The translations under genes and the position numbers were made by a program. A DNA stretch of 64,000 bases, from assembly GCF_001640805.2 (NCBI RefSeq), contig NC_066843.1, positions 6,655,621-6,719,620 on the forward strand. The letters run 5' to 3'. The notes beneath the pieces were generated by a model. It was not told the origin of the DNA. It saw nothing but the letters and a program-made list of their open reading frames with translations, and searched no databases. Positions 50,633 to 63,304 of the stretch are shown piece after piece (the stretch's first letter is position 1; each line of letters begins with the position of its first letter). Source of the DNA: Lates calcarifer (Eukaryota; Chordata; Actinopteri; Centropomidae).

Positions 50633-51454
50633 CTTTAATCACAACAGAGTCCATCTGTCGATGGTTCTTCCCTTTCTACCCTCTCTTCCTCTGTTCCAGT
50701 CTCTCTGTTCCAGCCCTCTCTGTGTTTGTTGTGGGGGGTTCTTATTTTCCATCCAACATCAAACCACCATATCGACAGGCTTGTGGGCCGCCCAGTAGGG
50801 GGGCAGCTTGAACATGCTGCATTGGCTGTTGTCCTTTTCCAAGCCGCAGATTAACTGACCACATTTATTTTTCTCAGAATGATACAGATAGCCCGCAAAA
50901 AATTATTTAAGCTCTCAGGCCTTTGATTTCAACAAGCCTGGCCTCAAAGCTCCTCCATGATTGTCCCTGAATGCATCTTTTCCTTAGATGTCCTGATTGA
51001 TGGGATTTGGAGCTCTCTTTGATTGAGGCCAAATCTGTATAACTACTTTCAATTTTGTAAATTCATTTAGCATAGATTCTGATAATTTAAATCCAAAAAT
51101 TGTTTTGACTTTTTTTTTCCATTTACAACTGTCCTATCATATATATCATTAAAAAAAACTGCTTCCTTTTCAGCAAAGCTCAGCTGGAGTTCTTTGATCT
51201 CACCGATTGAAACCAAATTTGACCTGAGCAGCCTCGGACTACATTATAAGTGTAAGCAGACTCTGTCTGGCTGCTTTCATCCAACTAATGCATTTCATTT
51301 AAAGTGACACTTCCTTTTTGTTCCTCCTGGTCCCTTTTTACATTCAAAGCTTGAATGCAAAGGCGTATCTTGTTTACTGTCACTGTTTTGTTCCGCCAAA
51401 CTCTTTCAATGAACAATAAGAGGAGTTGAATTTCAAAATGGTAGATGCTCTCAC

Positions 51455-51505
51455 CTTCCTCTCCCGCTGTGTGGCTCGTCGGATCTTGTTTCTGTGGTCC
51501 GCCAT
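51455..51505 (-). CDS. Unrecognised gene, alternative candidate first coding exon
   Basis: On the - strand ATGGCGGACCACAGAAACAA starts a 17-codon reading MADHRNKIRRATQRERK that stops exactly at a donor AAG followed by GTGAGA, again phase 0. It could splice to 47904 as an alternative to the 50.6-kb exon, or belong to another transcript. The CpG-bearing codons stand out from the AT-rich surroundings. The frame is also open upstream of this Met, so the start is uncertain. Confidence 0.3.
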
Positions 51506-54137
51506 GACTGGGTGCAGTCCCCTGCCTGCCACTCTGCAATACTTTTTCATACTCATGAACCTGTTTCTGATTCTTACTAGTCTGTTGCTGAAAGATGAGC
51601 ATCTTTACTTTATATTGCAGCTTCAGCCGTGCGACCCTATTGGAGGAAACAAGGACCAGATGATTGTCTGCACAATCGTATTGTAGCTATGGTAACATAC
51701 CCAACAGGCATGAGTGATGTGTACCTAATTGCTCCGTACACATTAAGCAACTGAAAAAATGGAAACATAAAATAAGCAGTGTTCTTCCAAATCAGATTAG
51801 ATCCTTAAACATTACACATTTCAGCCCCAAAGGGATTTTTAATAAAGTGCATCACAAAATGATATTTTATTAAAACTTACATCTGTCTGCTGTATGAAGT
51901 TGTGAAAACAGCCCAGTGAATGAGGAGAATGGGGGAAAAAGATGGATGAAAAGAATTTTTAGAGAAAGGGGGAGAGATGATATTGCCTTTGTTATGTAGC
52001 TTCATCAGCTGCTTACCTTTCAAGTGGATTTCACACTTGCATGTCTTGTTGTGGCCAGGGTCAGATCCAGCATACCCTTCTCACAATGACCAATTTTCTC
52101 CTCACACTGCACCAGCAAAGACCCACGGTGTTGGCTTCCACTTGCATTTGCTTAGACTGTGATGGATTTAAATACATTTTATTTACAGAATTTAACATAT
52201 CAGTCTATTGTATCTATTATACTCTGACAAAATTTTAAAAAAGTTGCAAAAGACCAGCAGGAGTGATATCATAATAAGATGCCAAAGAGATGATCTGTGA
52301 TATGAAAAAAAAAAAATAGTGATGCCTGGTGCCAGGTTATTTTTAGTCATAGAAAACACTGAGTTTAGTTAAGCTAAAGGGCTTGTTAGCGCTAAATAGT
52401 TTACCACAACAAGCTCAATGGAAAGTTTGCAAAACTTCTCACCAATGCCTCGTGTTTTTAAACTGAAAATATTCCATCAGTAAGTTTAAGATTATGTTTT
52501 ATTCTTTTACCTCTTTCTAAAATAGTCTATTAACACAAGGTCTAACTTTGCTATTGCTAATGTTATGCTAGCAAGAAACATTAGCCTTGCTAGAGCGCTA
52601 ATTAACACATTACATCTAATTTGTTTAATTAGTACAAAAACAGGAGTGTAAAAACAACAATTCACAGTGACGGGTTATGTATCAGACTATTTTTTGGCCA
52701 GTTACCAGGCAACCAGCAAACCCTCCAGGAAGATGCTTAAGCTAAATTGGCCGGCTACTGAAATTGAAATAGTGAAATTTTGAATCTCACAAGGAGCCAC
52801 AAGAAGGAGCCTTACAAAGACAATTAATGCTGCAATTTTAAATGGAAGTAGAGAATTTTATTTACTTTGCTGGCAGAAAGTAATAAAGTGATTTCAGTTG
52901 GACTATACCTGCTGAGGTACAGAGCTGTTCAGGTGGGCTAGCTTGGATGCGGCAAGTTTTCCTCCTCAGCTGCCAAGAATATTTGTGACAGTATGGCATA
53001 GTGTATTAGTATGTTTTATAAATGCCACATACATCCCACACTGTATTTGAATGTGTAAATTACCACATACAATAGATCTACTTTCTATTAAAGCTGATAT
53101 TCTATTTCATTTACTGTTGAATGAATACAAACATCAACTCAAAACTGGTAGAGCCTTGACACATGCTTTGTTAAGTTAATTCATCACAGTGCGCATCATA
53201 CCTGCTCTTATTCGAGTTATTTTTGAGGGACACTGCAGTGCAGACTTTTGAAATCACTGTGCTGCTTTGCCAAGGAAACTTGACCTGATACTTCTCTGAT
53301 GTGTCCTCAGCCTCAGTGACTTCAGCATTATGTGTCTCAATAAAGATACCTACAGTACTCTGTCCCACTATTAATACTGATATTTTCAATTTTACTGACA
53401 CTAACTCATGGAGCATTCCATGTAGAGAGATTATTAATAAACATTGTCTTCAAGATGTTTTACAGAAATGTGACTATTTTGAGATTAAATAAAAGCTCAG
53501 TAATCATATATAGCTGACATGATTGGACTAAGATGCTATGAGAAATATTTTTTAAAAAGCAGCCAGAGGAGGTTTACCAGATTAGTGCAGGGCATCATTT
53601 TGCTGGTCAGTTATCACAATTCAGACTTAGAAAATCTACTTGAGTCTCACTCTTGTTTACATAACAAAAGACAGAGCTCTGCACTGAAAAAGTGTGCCTG
53701 TTCGACAAAAAAATACATATTCTCACAGATTTGTGAGGGGAGGGGGGTAGGAGTATTCCTGCACAAATACAGCAAAATAAGATGATTTCTCAAAGCAATA
53801 CACCGATAAATAATTCAATAGATTGCTACAGTAATACCTCTTATTCTCTCAGGGAGTGAGCTGCTTGGTGTTCCCCACATGAACAAAAATGCCCCAGATC
53901 CATGTGATCTCTGACTGGAACATATTGTATCTCTCAGGTTATGATGTTGCAGGGGTTTATGATAAAAAAAGCAGAGCTGCTAAAAAGAATTATAAAATAA
54001 ACTATAAGAACCTCCAGCCATTTAAAGTCTATTATATTTACTCAAGGATGTTAATCCTGTTTTATCACTGATGGTGACTTAGTGTTAAGACATTAGAAGA
54101 GTTACATTCTGCTTGAGAAAACTTCACCTCAGGTGCA
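51506..54137. other. No supported gene
   Basis: AT-rich sequence with short interrupted frames on both strands; no domain, RNA gene or clear transposon was recognised. Confidence 0.55.
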
Positions 54138-54170
54138 TTGTGCTTTTATAAAGGGTTCATATGGTGAAGA

Positions 54171-54200
54171 ACATGCTGATTCATATGCAAATCAGCATGT
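54171..54200. repeat. 11-bp hairpin with octamer motif next to the duplicated donor
   Basis: ACATGCTGATT (54171-54181) and AATCAGCATGT (54190-54200) are exact reverse complements. The loop side includes ATGCAAAT, the POU/Oct octamer. In copy A the octamer core remains but the arms are eroded. Confidence 0.6.
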
Positions 54201-54205
54201 TTTAC

Positions 54206-54379
54206 CTTTGGTCTGACTGTCTTCCTCATGAATCCTCCAGCAGAACGTCCATTCATTGAGGACTCCACTGCACAGTTAACAAACAAGCAGTAATGGTAAA
54301 ATCCCTGTCATCTCCATGAAATGGAAATGCCTGGCCAAAGCAGAGTGCATAATAGTTTGTCTTTGCCATCCATTTGTTC
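54206..54379 (-). pseudogene. Broken duplicate of the 47.8-kb exon
   Basis: The acceptor (TTCTTTTTCAG) and donor (CAAAG followed by GTAAAA) are both kept, but relative to copy A there is a 4-base loss after CTATTATG, a 3-base gain and a net 8-base loss. The first shift leads to a TGA about 24 codons in. Total length remains a multiple of three (174 vs 183 bp) but the middle is out of frame. Confidence 0.75.
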
Positions 54380-54990
54380 CTGAAAAAGAAGAAATATGTG
54401 TAAACATTGATTTTAAAAATCTTACTTTATAATCTGTGCTGAAGTTTCATCATGATAGCAATAACACAGGTAAAACTCCTAAACCTTTTATGTCATAAAC
54501 TGATAAAGCAGCATGGTGCCCTCTACTGAAACAACAGTGACTTCCTGTAAATAACAATTTAATGGATTGAAAATATTTCTCTCTCCCCATCTCAACCTTT
54601 CAGAACTGCATCTGACACTGTTACTGTTAGAAACACACAAAATCCAGACAGAATCAAACCTGGAACAGCACCCAAGATGACTGACTTTTACAGCTAGTGA
54701 TAAAGACATACTAATGGAGACATACTACTTATTACCAGTGTGTTAGATTTTACATCTGATAAGACATAACACATGAAATTCCACTGTTTGCAGTTTAGAG
54801 CCTCGAGAGAAGAATTCATTCATTCATTACTTCCAGGTGTGTGGGCCCATAATAAAGCATCAGCTGTCAAACTTAATATGATAAGATTAATTAAAGAGCT
54901 GAAATGATGTGATGTCATCCATGTGAGAATTGTAGCAATGTAAAAAGCCATGAAAGAGTCACCAGCCTAGTCTCTCACCAGCAGCTACAG

Positions 54991-56814
54991 ACCGTCAGAA
55001 GCAGTGTCTAGTGTTGAGAGACATCTCACACACAGAGGTTCAAGGTTACACTAATGATATACTCAAATACAGCAGGGAAATATGTATGATTTTTTTTTCA
55101 GATTTTCTGTTCCATTTTTAAAGCCTTTATGCTTTCAAAGAAATACAGCTCAACTACCAGCATTTTACAATGTTGAATTAGCATTATCTACAATCATATC
55201 CTCAAGTCAGCAGAAAACAATACACTTATCAAAAATATCTGGATTTTGGTTAATGTTCTTATGTATAAAAACAAGCTATTAACATTACCTCACTCATTAT
55301 TTTAAGCCGTGGCTTGCTTTGGTCTATTGAAGGAAAATATCGTCACATTTCATAAGGATCTGATTTAAATATACCTATGTGCTTTATTCAGGAGGAGCTC
55401 CTCTTCGGGTCTATGTGCTGACGACGTGCTCTAAGCGGGTCAAGGTGAATACCCCACATCTGTGATTTTCACTGCTAACTCATTCCCAATGGAAATGAGT
55501 CTTATTCATTTTTCAAACAGCCTCTAGGATATCTGATCCAAAAAAAAGAAGAAGGAAAAAAAAGGGCCCTCAGGCAGGCATTCATCTTTGATGTTTTGAA
55601 AAGAAAGACAGTGAAAAGCTGCAGTCTGGCTTCATGCATATTGTATTGCTGGGAAAAGAATTACAAGCAGCCTAGTGGTTCTCATAGTGATTAGCTATGC
55701 AAGTTCAATCTAAGTCTGTTCAATTCTGATTTTAGAACAAAATATCTTGATGGCACCGCACAGTTTGCCATTAAATTTCGTTTGGATTTTCACATTCTCC
55801 AGCAGATTCCTAGTGATTTTGGTGACACCTCTGACTTTTCTCTGGCACCGTTCTCAAACTAAAATTTCCCCTTCTCCAGACTTTAACAAAGTGTGTTTTT
55901 TTGTGTGTATGTGTCTGTCGTCATACATTATTGAGGTAGCTCAAAAACGAATGGTTATATCACTTCAGTTGCTAAAACTTGTGACCCCAAGACCTTTTCC
56001 TCGTACTGAAATGTAATGGGTAGATTGATATGAGTTCATTCTTCCATTTTGGGCACTCCATATCTCACTTTGCATATATCCAACTTATAGCCTGTCTGAA
56101 CCAACATTTTCTGAGTATATTATGACCCAGGGGATCTTACTAACCATTTCTATCAGTGGGGCAGGCTAAATATCAGAAACGCCTCTCTGTATTATACAGC
56201 AACATGACAATGACCATAAAGTTTAATCAACAACTGTCAAAAATACAATAAGAAACTGAATATTCTATCTTTCCTGAGCTTCATTAGCTTGGTGTACCTA
56301 ATAAACTAACCGTTGAATGTGTCCTATACTTTTGTATTGTATGTAGTTACTTCAGCCTGCAGGTACGCCACCTTTAGTTTTATGTACGTCAGAGCTATAC
56401 TGGACGTGCACTAGAAAGTTGGCTTTAGCGACATTAACATTTCTGTCAAACAGAGTGAGTGAGCAGCAGACATTGCAGGGTCTCACCTTCTTCTTTGTGC
56501 TTCTTTGTTGTTAACAGTGGCAGCGGGAGAGCAGAGACCTCTGCTTGCTGAAATCTGCTACAACAGACTGCAGACACATTGTTCTCACGTGGTAGATAAC
56601 AGCCTCCCCTTGTGGCCGAGTTACAACAATACGTTCATACCGGTAGTTCAACCGAGAAGCTTGTATGGTCACGTGCATACAGAAGGGAAGAAGTCGAGCT
56701 GCGGTTATGTATGAGAGACAACAATTAGCCTACGGCACCCTTCTATCCAGTAAAACGCCAAAAATGCGAATGGTTGAATGTACAAAAAGGATTCGGAGAA
56801 CGGATTTTAGCGCA
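54991..56814. other. No supported protein gene
   Basis: Frames are short. A stub of a fish repeat end (GGTGTACCTAATAAAC near 56294-56325) is present. CpG dinucleotides become more frequent toward the tRNA gene. Confidence 0.55.
56294..56325 (-). repeat. Terminal stub of a fish 'ggtacacc' repeat
   Basis: TGGTGTACCTAATAAACTAA followed by CCGTTGAATGTG resembles the end 'aggtgtacctaataaagtggcc' of the repeat family seen at 14.67 kb. Only the end remains. Confidence 0.5.
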
Positions 56815-56886
56815 GGCGCGGTGGCCAAGTGGTAAGGCGTCGGTCTCGTAAACCGAAGATCGCGGGTTCGAACCCCGTCCGTGCCT
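56815..56886 (+). tRNA. tRNA-Thr (anticodon CGT)
   Basis: A 72-base cloverleaf. The acceptor stem GGCGCGG pairs with CCGTGCC (one G-T), discriminator T at 56886. The D arm contains GGCCAAGTGGTAAGGC, and the anticodon stem TCGGT/ACCGA closes the 7-base loop CTCGTAA with anticodon CGT at 56847-56849. The T arm contains GGTTCGAACCC (B box). A TTTT run at 56886-56889 serves as RNA polymerase III terminator. No intron. The sequence is essentially the vertebrate tRNA-Thr-CGT consensus, reading ACG codons. It stands alone in this window. Confidence 0.97.
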
Positions 56887-57456
56887 TTTGACAAAGGTTT
56901 CAGCTTATCAGCTTATGTGTCCCTCACCTCGTGTGTGTTCATAATACGATTCCTGAGTCCTGTAAAGATCTGTATGTGCAAACATATTGCTTGCAAATTC
57001 CACACTAGATCTCTCTGGGGAGATGTAATTTCCTCCCATCACTTTATTTTGATAGAAAGGCAGCCTATGCGTTTGAACAATTTTCATCCATGTCAAAGTA
57101 ACACAGTACAGTAAAAACAAAGAAATCAGCTGTGATGCAACAGTTGCTCCACAAGATGAAGGTGTTTCACAGAAAGGCCTGCATTATGATGATACAGTCA
57201 TCTAACACAATACAAGACACAGACCCCCTACTGTAAGTCAAGCAGATGATGTCAGTTGTTCTAAATTGTTGCAAATTATTGTAAAGTTACTCAAATAAAC
57301 AAAGGCTACAAATACACAATACTGTGCTATGCTGTGTTTTTTTGGACACATACATTTTCTGTACCAAACTGAAACTTCCTCACATTGTGATTGTTATAAC
57401 AACCACATCAATAATATATGAGATTATCTTTTAAGCGTTATTTGTTGGTACATTTA

Positions 57457-57475
57457 AAAAAAAAAAAAAACAAAA

Positions 57476-57519
<44 letters not shown>
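57457..57519. repeat. Poly-A followed by (CA)n microsatellite
   Basis: A run of A broken by C, then about 20 CA units. The A-tail next to the microsatellite may mark an old retroposon end. Confidence 0.9.
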
Positions 57520-57520
<1 letters not shown>

Positions 57521-60500
57521 TTGGCACACTAACACTGCTACTTCTACATAAAAAACATTAAATCTGGCACTCTTGTGGACAAGTAATGCAAGAACCAGAA
57601 CATGTAAAATGTGTGTTTTTAAGTAGAATTGTGTATTCACTGTCCTATATTTTCATGGAGGTCAATAAATTCAGTGATTTATGTGTATTTATGTGCATAC
57701 ACGTAATAGTAAAAGTCTTCTTCTTTCAATTGAAGTTATTCATAAATAGATAAATAAAAACAGGTGGAAATGGGTCCAAAATTGTTACTGCAGAAAGAAG
57801 TTTATTTCAGGGGAGTGTCTGTCAAAAGGAACCAAAGAAACAAAATGTGTTTGGTTAAAATACAGAAAAAAATAGAGCAGATATGGCAACATGAAATAAA
57901 CCTAAGGTGAGTGTTTCAGATTCATGCTCATGGTGTGGGTAAAATTGTTGCTGTTGCTCCTGCAGAGATCTTCTAAATCGAATTTGAAAGTATAATTCCT
58001 CGAAACACGGTGGTTGTGTTTTGAAATGGCAGAGTGTGACCCCACCTGTGAATATCAGTAAATGTAACTGAACTTAATGAGATATTATTTCTCTCAAAAT
58101 CCTTCATTAAATGTCCCCTGAAACTATGTTTTCACATCACGCCATAATTATGCACGCTCAGCTGACATTGATGTGGCAGACTAGCACCGTTTCCTGGGTA
58201 ACGCTCTGTGTTGCAGCATCCATGATTCATATCTGGTTCATGCTGCAGCGTATCATCACATTCTGTGTGTTGAAGTGACCCTTTGTAAACTGACACGTGA
58301 TGATAGCAGGCAAACAACTGGAAGCTGCCGCAGTGGTTTGCAAAACCCCATAGTCAGCAACAGCCACAGCACATCACTGGTGGATAATGTCCAACCTCCA
58401 GCTACAATCACTGTGAGGTGAAATGCTGCATTTAGCACATAAATCAGTACCTTAGTCATTGAAAATAAGATCCAGATGACAGAATTGCTGGTTAGAAAGC
58501 AAATCTGTCATGATGGTGCAAAAGGGGGTTTTGCTCATTTTGACACAAGGAGCAGCTCCAAGCGTGTAAACAAACCTAACGCATGAAGGTTTGATGTACT
58601 GTACAAGCAAAGATATCTTTAGGCTACTGCAAATGATAAATTCATATTGTCATATTGTTTATGGGGACTGCACAGTCAGATAGACCAAGATTATTTTTCA
58701 CATGAGCACTAAAGAATGGCTCATATGCATTGTGCAGCCAAGGCCGTGTCATTGACATCTATTAGTGAGCTCCCTCTGTATTGGCACCAGCTTATTTCCA
58801 TGGTAACAGGTATGATTTTTTTGGGAATGGCGTCAGTAATAATTAAAAAGACACTGATCCCATAATCCAAGAAAGTAATGTGACAAAGTACAAGTACTTT
58901 TTGTTGTTATTGAGGACTTGGCGCCTTTGAGCTTTGAGACAGGTGGTGAGAGAAAAAAGTAAAATGTTTTCAAATCTGGAATCAGTTTAATTTACATGCA
59001 CATCATTCCATAACAATGTATATAGTGTACAATATAGGCGTAATGATGCCATGTCACTTTGGTGGAAATGAGTGTGTCACAACATTTCCTTTCCATAACA
59101 AGAATAGGAAAGCAATTATCAGTCACCTTCTACATAGTTTTGACTTTCACACCTGCTATTTAAACTCCAGATATAGAAACAGAGTAAGTGTCCACATTCC
59201 TTATGTTTTAATGATCCTACTTTTACTGCCTTTCCCCCTATATTCTAGTAGCACAGGTAGGGGCTGTATGGTGTAGGCTTGGAGAAAAAATATTATGCAT
59301 GTGTCCTCATTACAGTCTCTCTTACTTCTCCAAGCTGGTTAAAGAGAAATCAGAGTAAAATAAGAGCCGTTCCTTCTCATTATGAAACAACACACGGTGG
59401 GAAATTCTGCAGTCTTGAGCAAAAACAGTATATACCTTGAAAATTGGAGCTAATTGGCCAGATGGAGTCACTACACGGAACAGTTAAGATTCTTCATCTT
59501 AGTCTTCATTCTTAAACACAGTTTGACCATATTCCCCACTTCTCCTATTCTGTCTCCAAGCACCTCAGGGCATTTTCTGGCTGCTGCCTTTTCTTGAACA
59601 GCTCATAAAATACTGTAAACTCAGCCCTCTGGTGGAATCCTCCAGTAATGATAGGTGATGCCCACATCATACTGTGTAAAACAGCTCTGTGTTTCAGCCT
59701 TTAGCACTAGTCTAAAGATGTAGAAAAAACAAAATGGAGTCAAGGTATTGTGTAAATGAACTGCTGTGTTGGATTACAGATTTTGCAAACATACTTGTTC
59801 CCTTCCTTATGTTTGTCATTGATCAGAATAACTAGTATACTTGAAATCATCACATTGATTATCACAAATATCAAACTCTAACTATTCCTTCAAATATTTA
59901 CAAGCTTGAGAGCATATATATAGACAGTATATTACACATTACACATTTCTCCTCTGCCACATGAGACGTGTCTTCAAAGAAAAAACATAAAACATAAAAT
60001 AGGAAGAGGAGGAGGAAGACAAAAGAGTCTGTAACATGCAGTATATTGGCAGCAGGTCCAGGTCTGCTGTGTGCTGCACGCACATTGATTTCTGTCTTTG
60101 TGTGGGCAGCAGCATTCTGAACTCAAAGGAGATTTTTTACACAATAAACGCATGGGATTGTAGCATGTCTAAAAAGGCAGACAAATGAAATTCTAGTAAG
60201 AAGTCATATTTTGTTCCGCACATGGTTTTTATTATTTATGTTTTGTGCTATATAAGACTTCTTTGTGTGCCATCTGGCTCTCAGCTGTGGAGCCAAACAG
60301 TTGATTAAAGAACGCAATTAGCGTGGAATAGGTTCTGTCGGCTCGCCGGGATTAAAGAACGGCCTCATTCACTGTGACAACCACACTGTCATGCATATGT
60401 AGGATTGGTGACCAGCACTTCCTCAAACACAGGATTTCTTAATGAGTGCCACGCCACTCATGACATGTTAATATGAGGTCAGCTGAGTCATTTTTGACTG

Positions 60501-60789
60501 GGTTTTACATGTCAGCCACAGCACAGTGTCAACTGCTGCTGCTGGAAGAAGAACCACTGGAGTATTATATGGCAAAATCTTAGCAGATGAAATGTAACAA
60601 CCACCTGCAACTGAAGTATATGTTGTAATCAAAGAAAGTCTCATGGTCATCACTAAGATGCTGAAAAATAAACAAAATTCAACAGATTTCTAATATGACA
60701 TAATACCACAAATTACTCACTATTTGTAACCACACCATTCCTAGATAGAAGCAAGACACCTGGACCAAAAGAGACGGCCATGTTTGTAG

Positions 60790-61075
60790 TTGTTATGTAG
60801 ATTTTCACCTTCGTTTTGTGTCTCTTTATCATGATTTAACTTCTCTTTGATGTCAACTGAGTCTCTTTGTGACTACTTAATATCGCATTTTACTCATTTT
60901 GCAACTCTGTGATAATTATTTCTCTTCTTATTTGTTCTGCATCTCTTTGTGGCCATTTTGTATCTCTTTTGAGTTGTTTTGTGTCATACTGTGCTTCTCA
61001 TATGTGTCTCTTTATAGTCATTTTGTATCTATTTGTGGTCTCTTTGTGACCTTTGTGACTCTCCTTGACTGACTT
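60790..61075. repeat. Degenerate minisatellite-like tract ('tttgtgtctctttgtggtcat')
   Basis: Repeated variants of TTTTGTGTCTCTTT, CATTTTGTATCTCTTTTG, and TCTTTGTGAC recur roughly every 20-40 bases. This is a typical decayed fish minisatellite/repeat. Confidence 0.6.
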
Positions 61076-63304
61076 CATACAGAGGCTCTGGTCCAGGCCT
61101 GTGCCACCCCTGACCACCCCTCCGACCCCGCGTCTGGGCACAGAGTCCAGCCAAAGCGAACCATCACAACCTTCAAGTCAGGCAGATGGTCCACTCTGCT
61201 GAAGGTGCAGACAGATTCTTAAGGTAACGTCAAAGACTGACATAGACACAGACTGTATGATGAAGGCAACTGGCAATAGTACACAGAACAAGTGAGAGAT
61301 CATCAACAAAGTCAAGAGCTGGAATCCTCGAAACATCACTTGAAGGCAGCAGGGACAGAGGAGAGGCATGTACTGCCAGAACACCACTCTGAGGAAAAGC
61401 CTCATCAACCTTCAGAGGCAGCAGGGAAAAGAACAGGATTGAGGCTGCTTTCATAGAGAGATTCAAGGGTTCATGAGAAGGATGCCTGGGCAGAAATTAA
61501 ATGGAAACCTTGTGTAATGCAAAAACACATTCAGAGATTTACCCTTCATCAATTCAGTGCCCCTCAACAAATGTTAAACCAGATGATGATTTCACCCTAG
61601 TGCAACATTACCTTTGTGACATCAAAGATCATAATGAATTTGACTTTTATTAGCAGAGGTTAGAGGTAGAGGTAAAATATACAAATGAACGTATGGCACT
61701 CTCTCTGTCTGCCAAGTGTGTGACATCAGTGCTCTATAACTTCCCAGTGAAGGTTGGACACAATCGGGTAAGTGTTTGTGGGCCATGACCCAGATACTTA
61801 TTTCCAGTCCTGGGCTGCACCACGGCATCATCTCCCATTTCAGGCCGTACTCACTCACTCATGAGTGGTGCACTGGTTCAACAAAGAAACTGTGTGTTTC
61901 CCTGTGTGAACTCATAGGTGGGGGCTTAGGAGTGTAAAAGCTCGCTGGAGCAGTAACATCTGGGAGGGCTGTGTTTACTGTGATGGTGACAGTATTTACT
62001 GGGTGTCAGAAGGGAAATGGAGGTTTCGACTTGACGGTTTGATCTGAAGGAGATTCCCTGAGCCAAACCCAAAACCAACTGTGGTCACCCAAAATAGAGT
62101 GATTTTCCGCATATCAAAGATTTAAACCTGCAGTCAATAACAGGCGCTTCATTTCTAGGAACTTCAATACATAAAACATGTTTTTAAAAATCTAAATAAC
62201 AATTATACAAGCAATGATTTTTAAGTAAAAACTCTCATTTTTGTGTGTGTACCCATAAAAGCTTAGGGTCCTTTAGTGTCAATGGGCTTCAAGTTTAGTT
62301 TTATGAATATGGCACCATCTACAGGCGATATCTAGACCCCACATACTACAAACTAAGTGATGTCCTGCTGGTTTGGTGACATTTTTTTCCTGCAGAGGTT
62401 TCCCACTATGTAGTGGTTGTAGATGTCAAATGATTGTCTTCCTTTTAGCTCAGTGGAGAAAACGAGCCAATGAGATTATGCACATGAGAGGTTTCCTCAC
62501 ACCCTGGTCATAGTAGTGAGAGTGTATGAGATCACTTAATAGCTATGCAGTGACTATAACTCATTCTGCAGGCACCATGGGAAAGTGCTATTTAAGCACA
62601 ATAATCTGTAACTGTGCTGTGATGCTCTCAAAATCTTAAAGGAACAAAACATTTTAAATCTTTTTACTCATGTTTTTACAGAAACACATACATTTTTAAA
62701 TAAGCTGGCTTTCTAAGTAAATGTTTGCTAAGCTACAGTGTGACTGAAATAAAACTGAAATATTTCATACATGGGGAAGAAAGGAAAGACATTTGTGTCA
62801 CAGCAGACTTTACATAGAAAAACCTCAGTTTGCCTATTAGCTCAATACATTTCCAAATACTTTTTTTAGACCTCAGTGAATGAGGTGTAGTCAAAAACAC
62901 TGCCAGAGCACTGGGAGTCAACTTCAGGCGGGCAGGGCACTGCCCTGCATGGTAAATAAAACTACTGTTGTGAGGACCAGCTATCTGATTTTCCCCTCGC
63001 TGATTAACATTTCACCCTGTACTGAGCTGAGTTTCAGCAGAGAAATGCTCAAGTTGCTTTTTCAGTATGTGAATCTAACTGCACCTGAAATCCTCGTGAC
63101 TCTCCAGACAATCACGGGGCACTTGTCAAATGTCAGGTGTTCATCTGCTGTAAAATCGTCTTAGGTCGTAATAGTGGTTTTGTCTTTTATTAAAACAACA
63201 TTTGAAAACATAACACTAGTTTAAAAAAGCCTGGTAATGATCAATTAAAATCCATTCTTGTATTTACAAAAAGGCACACAGGACATGTAGATGCATTTAT
63301 TGCG

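Larger units (their letters stand above)
54138..54990. repeat. Segmental duplication, copy B
   Basis: Same orientation as copy A at 47648-48353, about 6.5 kb away. It is longer because of two extra blocks (roughly 54400-54505 and 54611-54680). The shared boundary at the right is the run CTCTCACCAGCAGCTACAG, after which the copies diverge at once. Confidence 0.9.
56887..63304. other. Gene-poor region between the tRNA and pla2g10
   Basis: No protein gene is supported. It contains poly-A/(CA)n at 57457-57519, an RFX X-box-like site at 58795-58807 and a degenerate minisatellite-like tract at about 60790-61075. Its right end may include the 3' UTR of pla2g10. Confidence 0.55.

Noticed and set aside
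53171..53492. Overlapping open frames on both strands near 53.3 kb
   Set aside because: Both are AT-rich, lack splice-site support and resemble no family; probably chance.
57431..57640. Cys-Val repeat protein on the - strand
   Set aside because: Produced by the (CA)n tract at 57480-57519.
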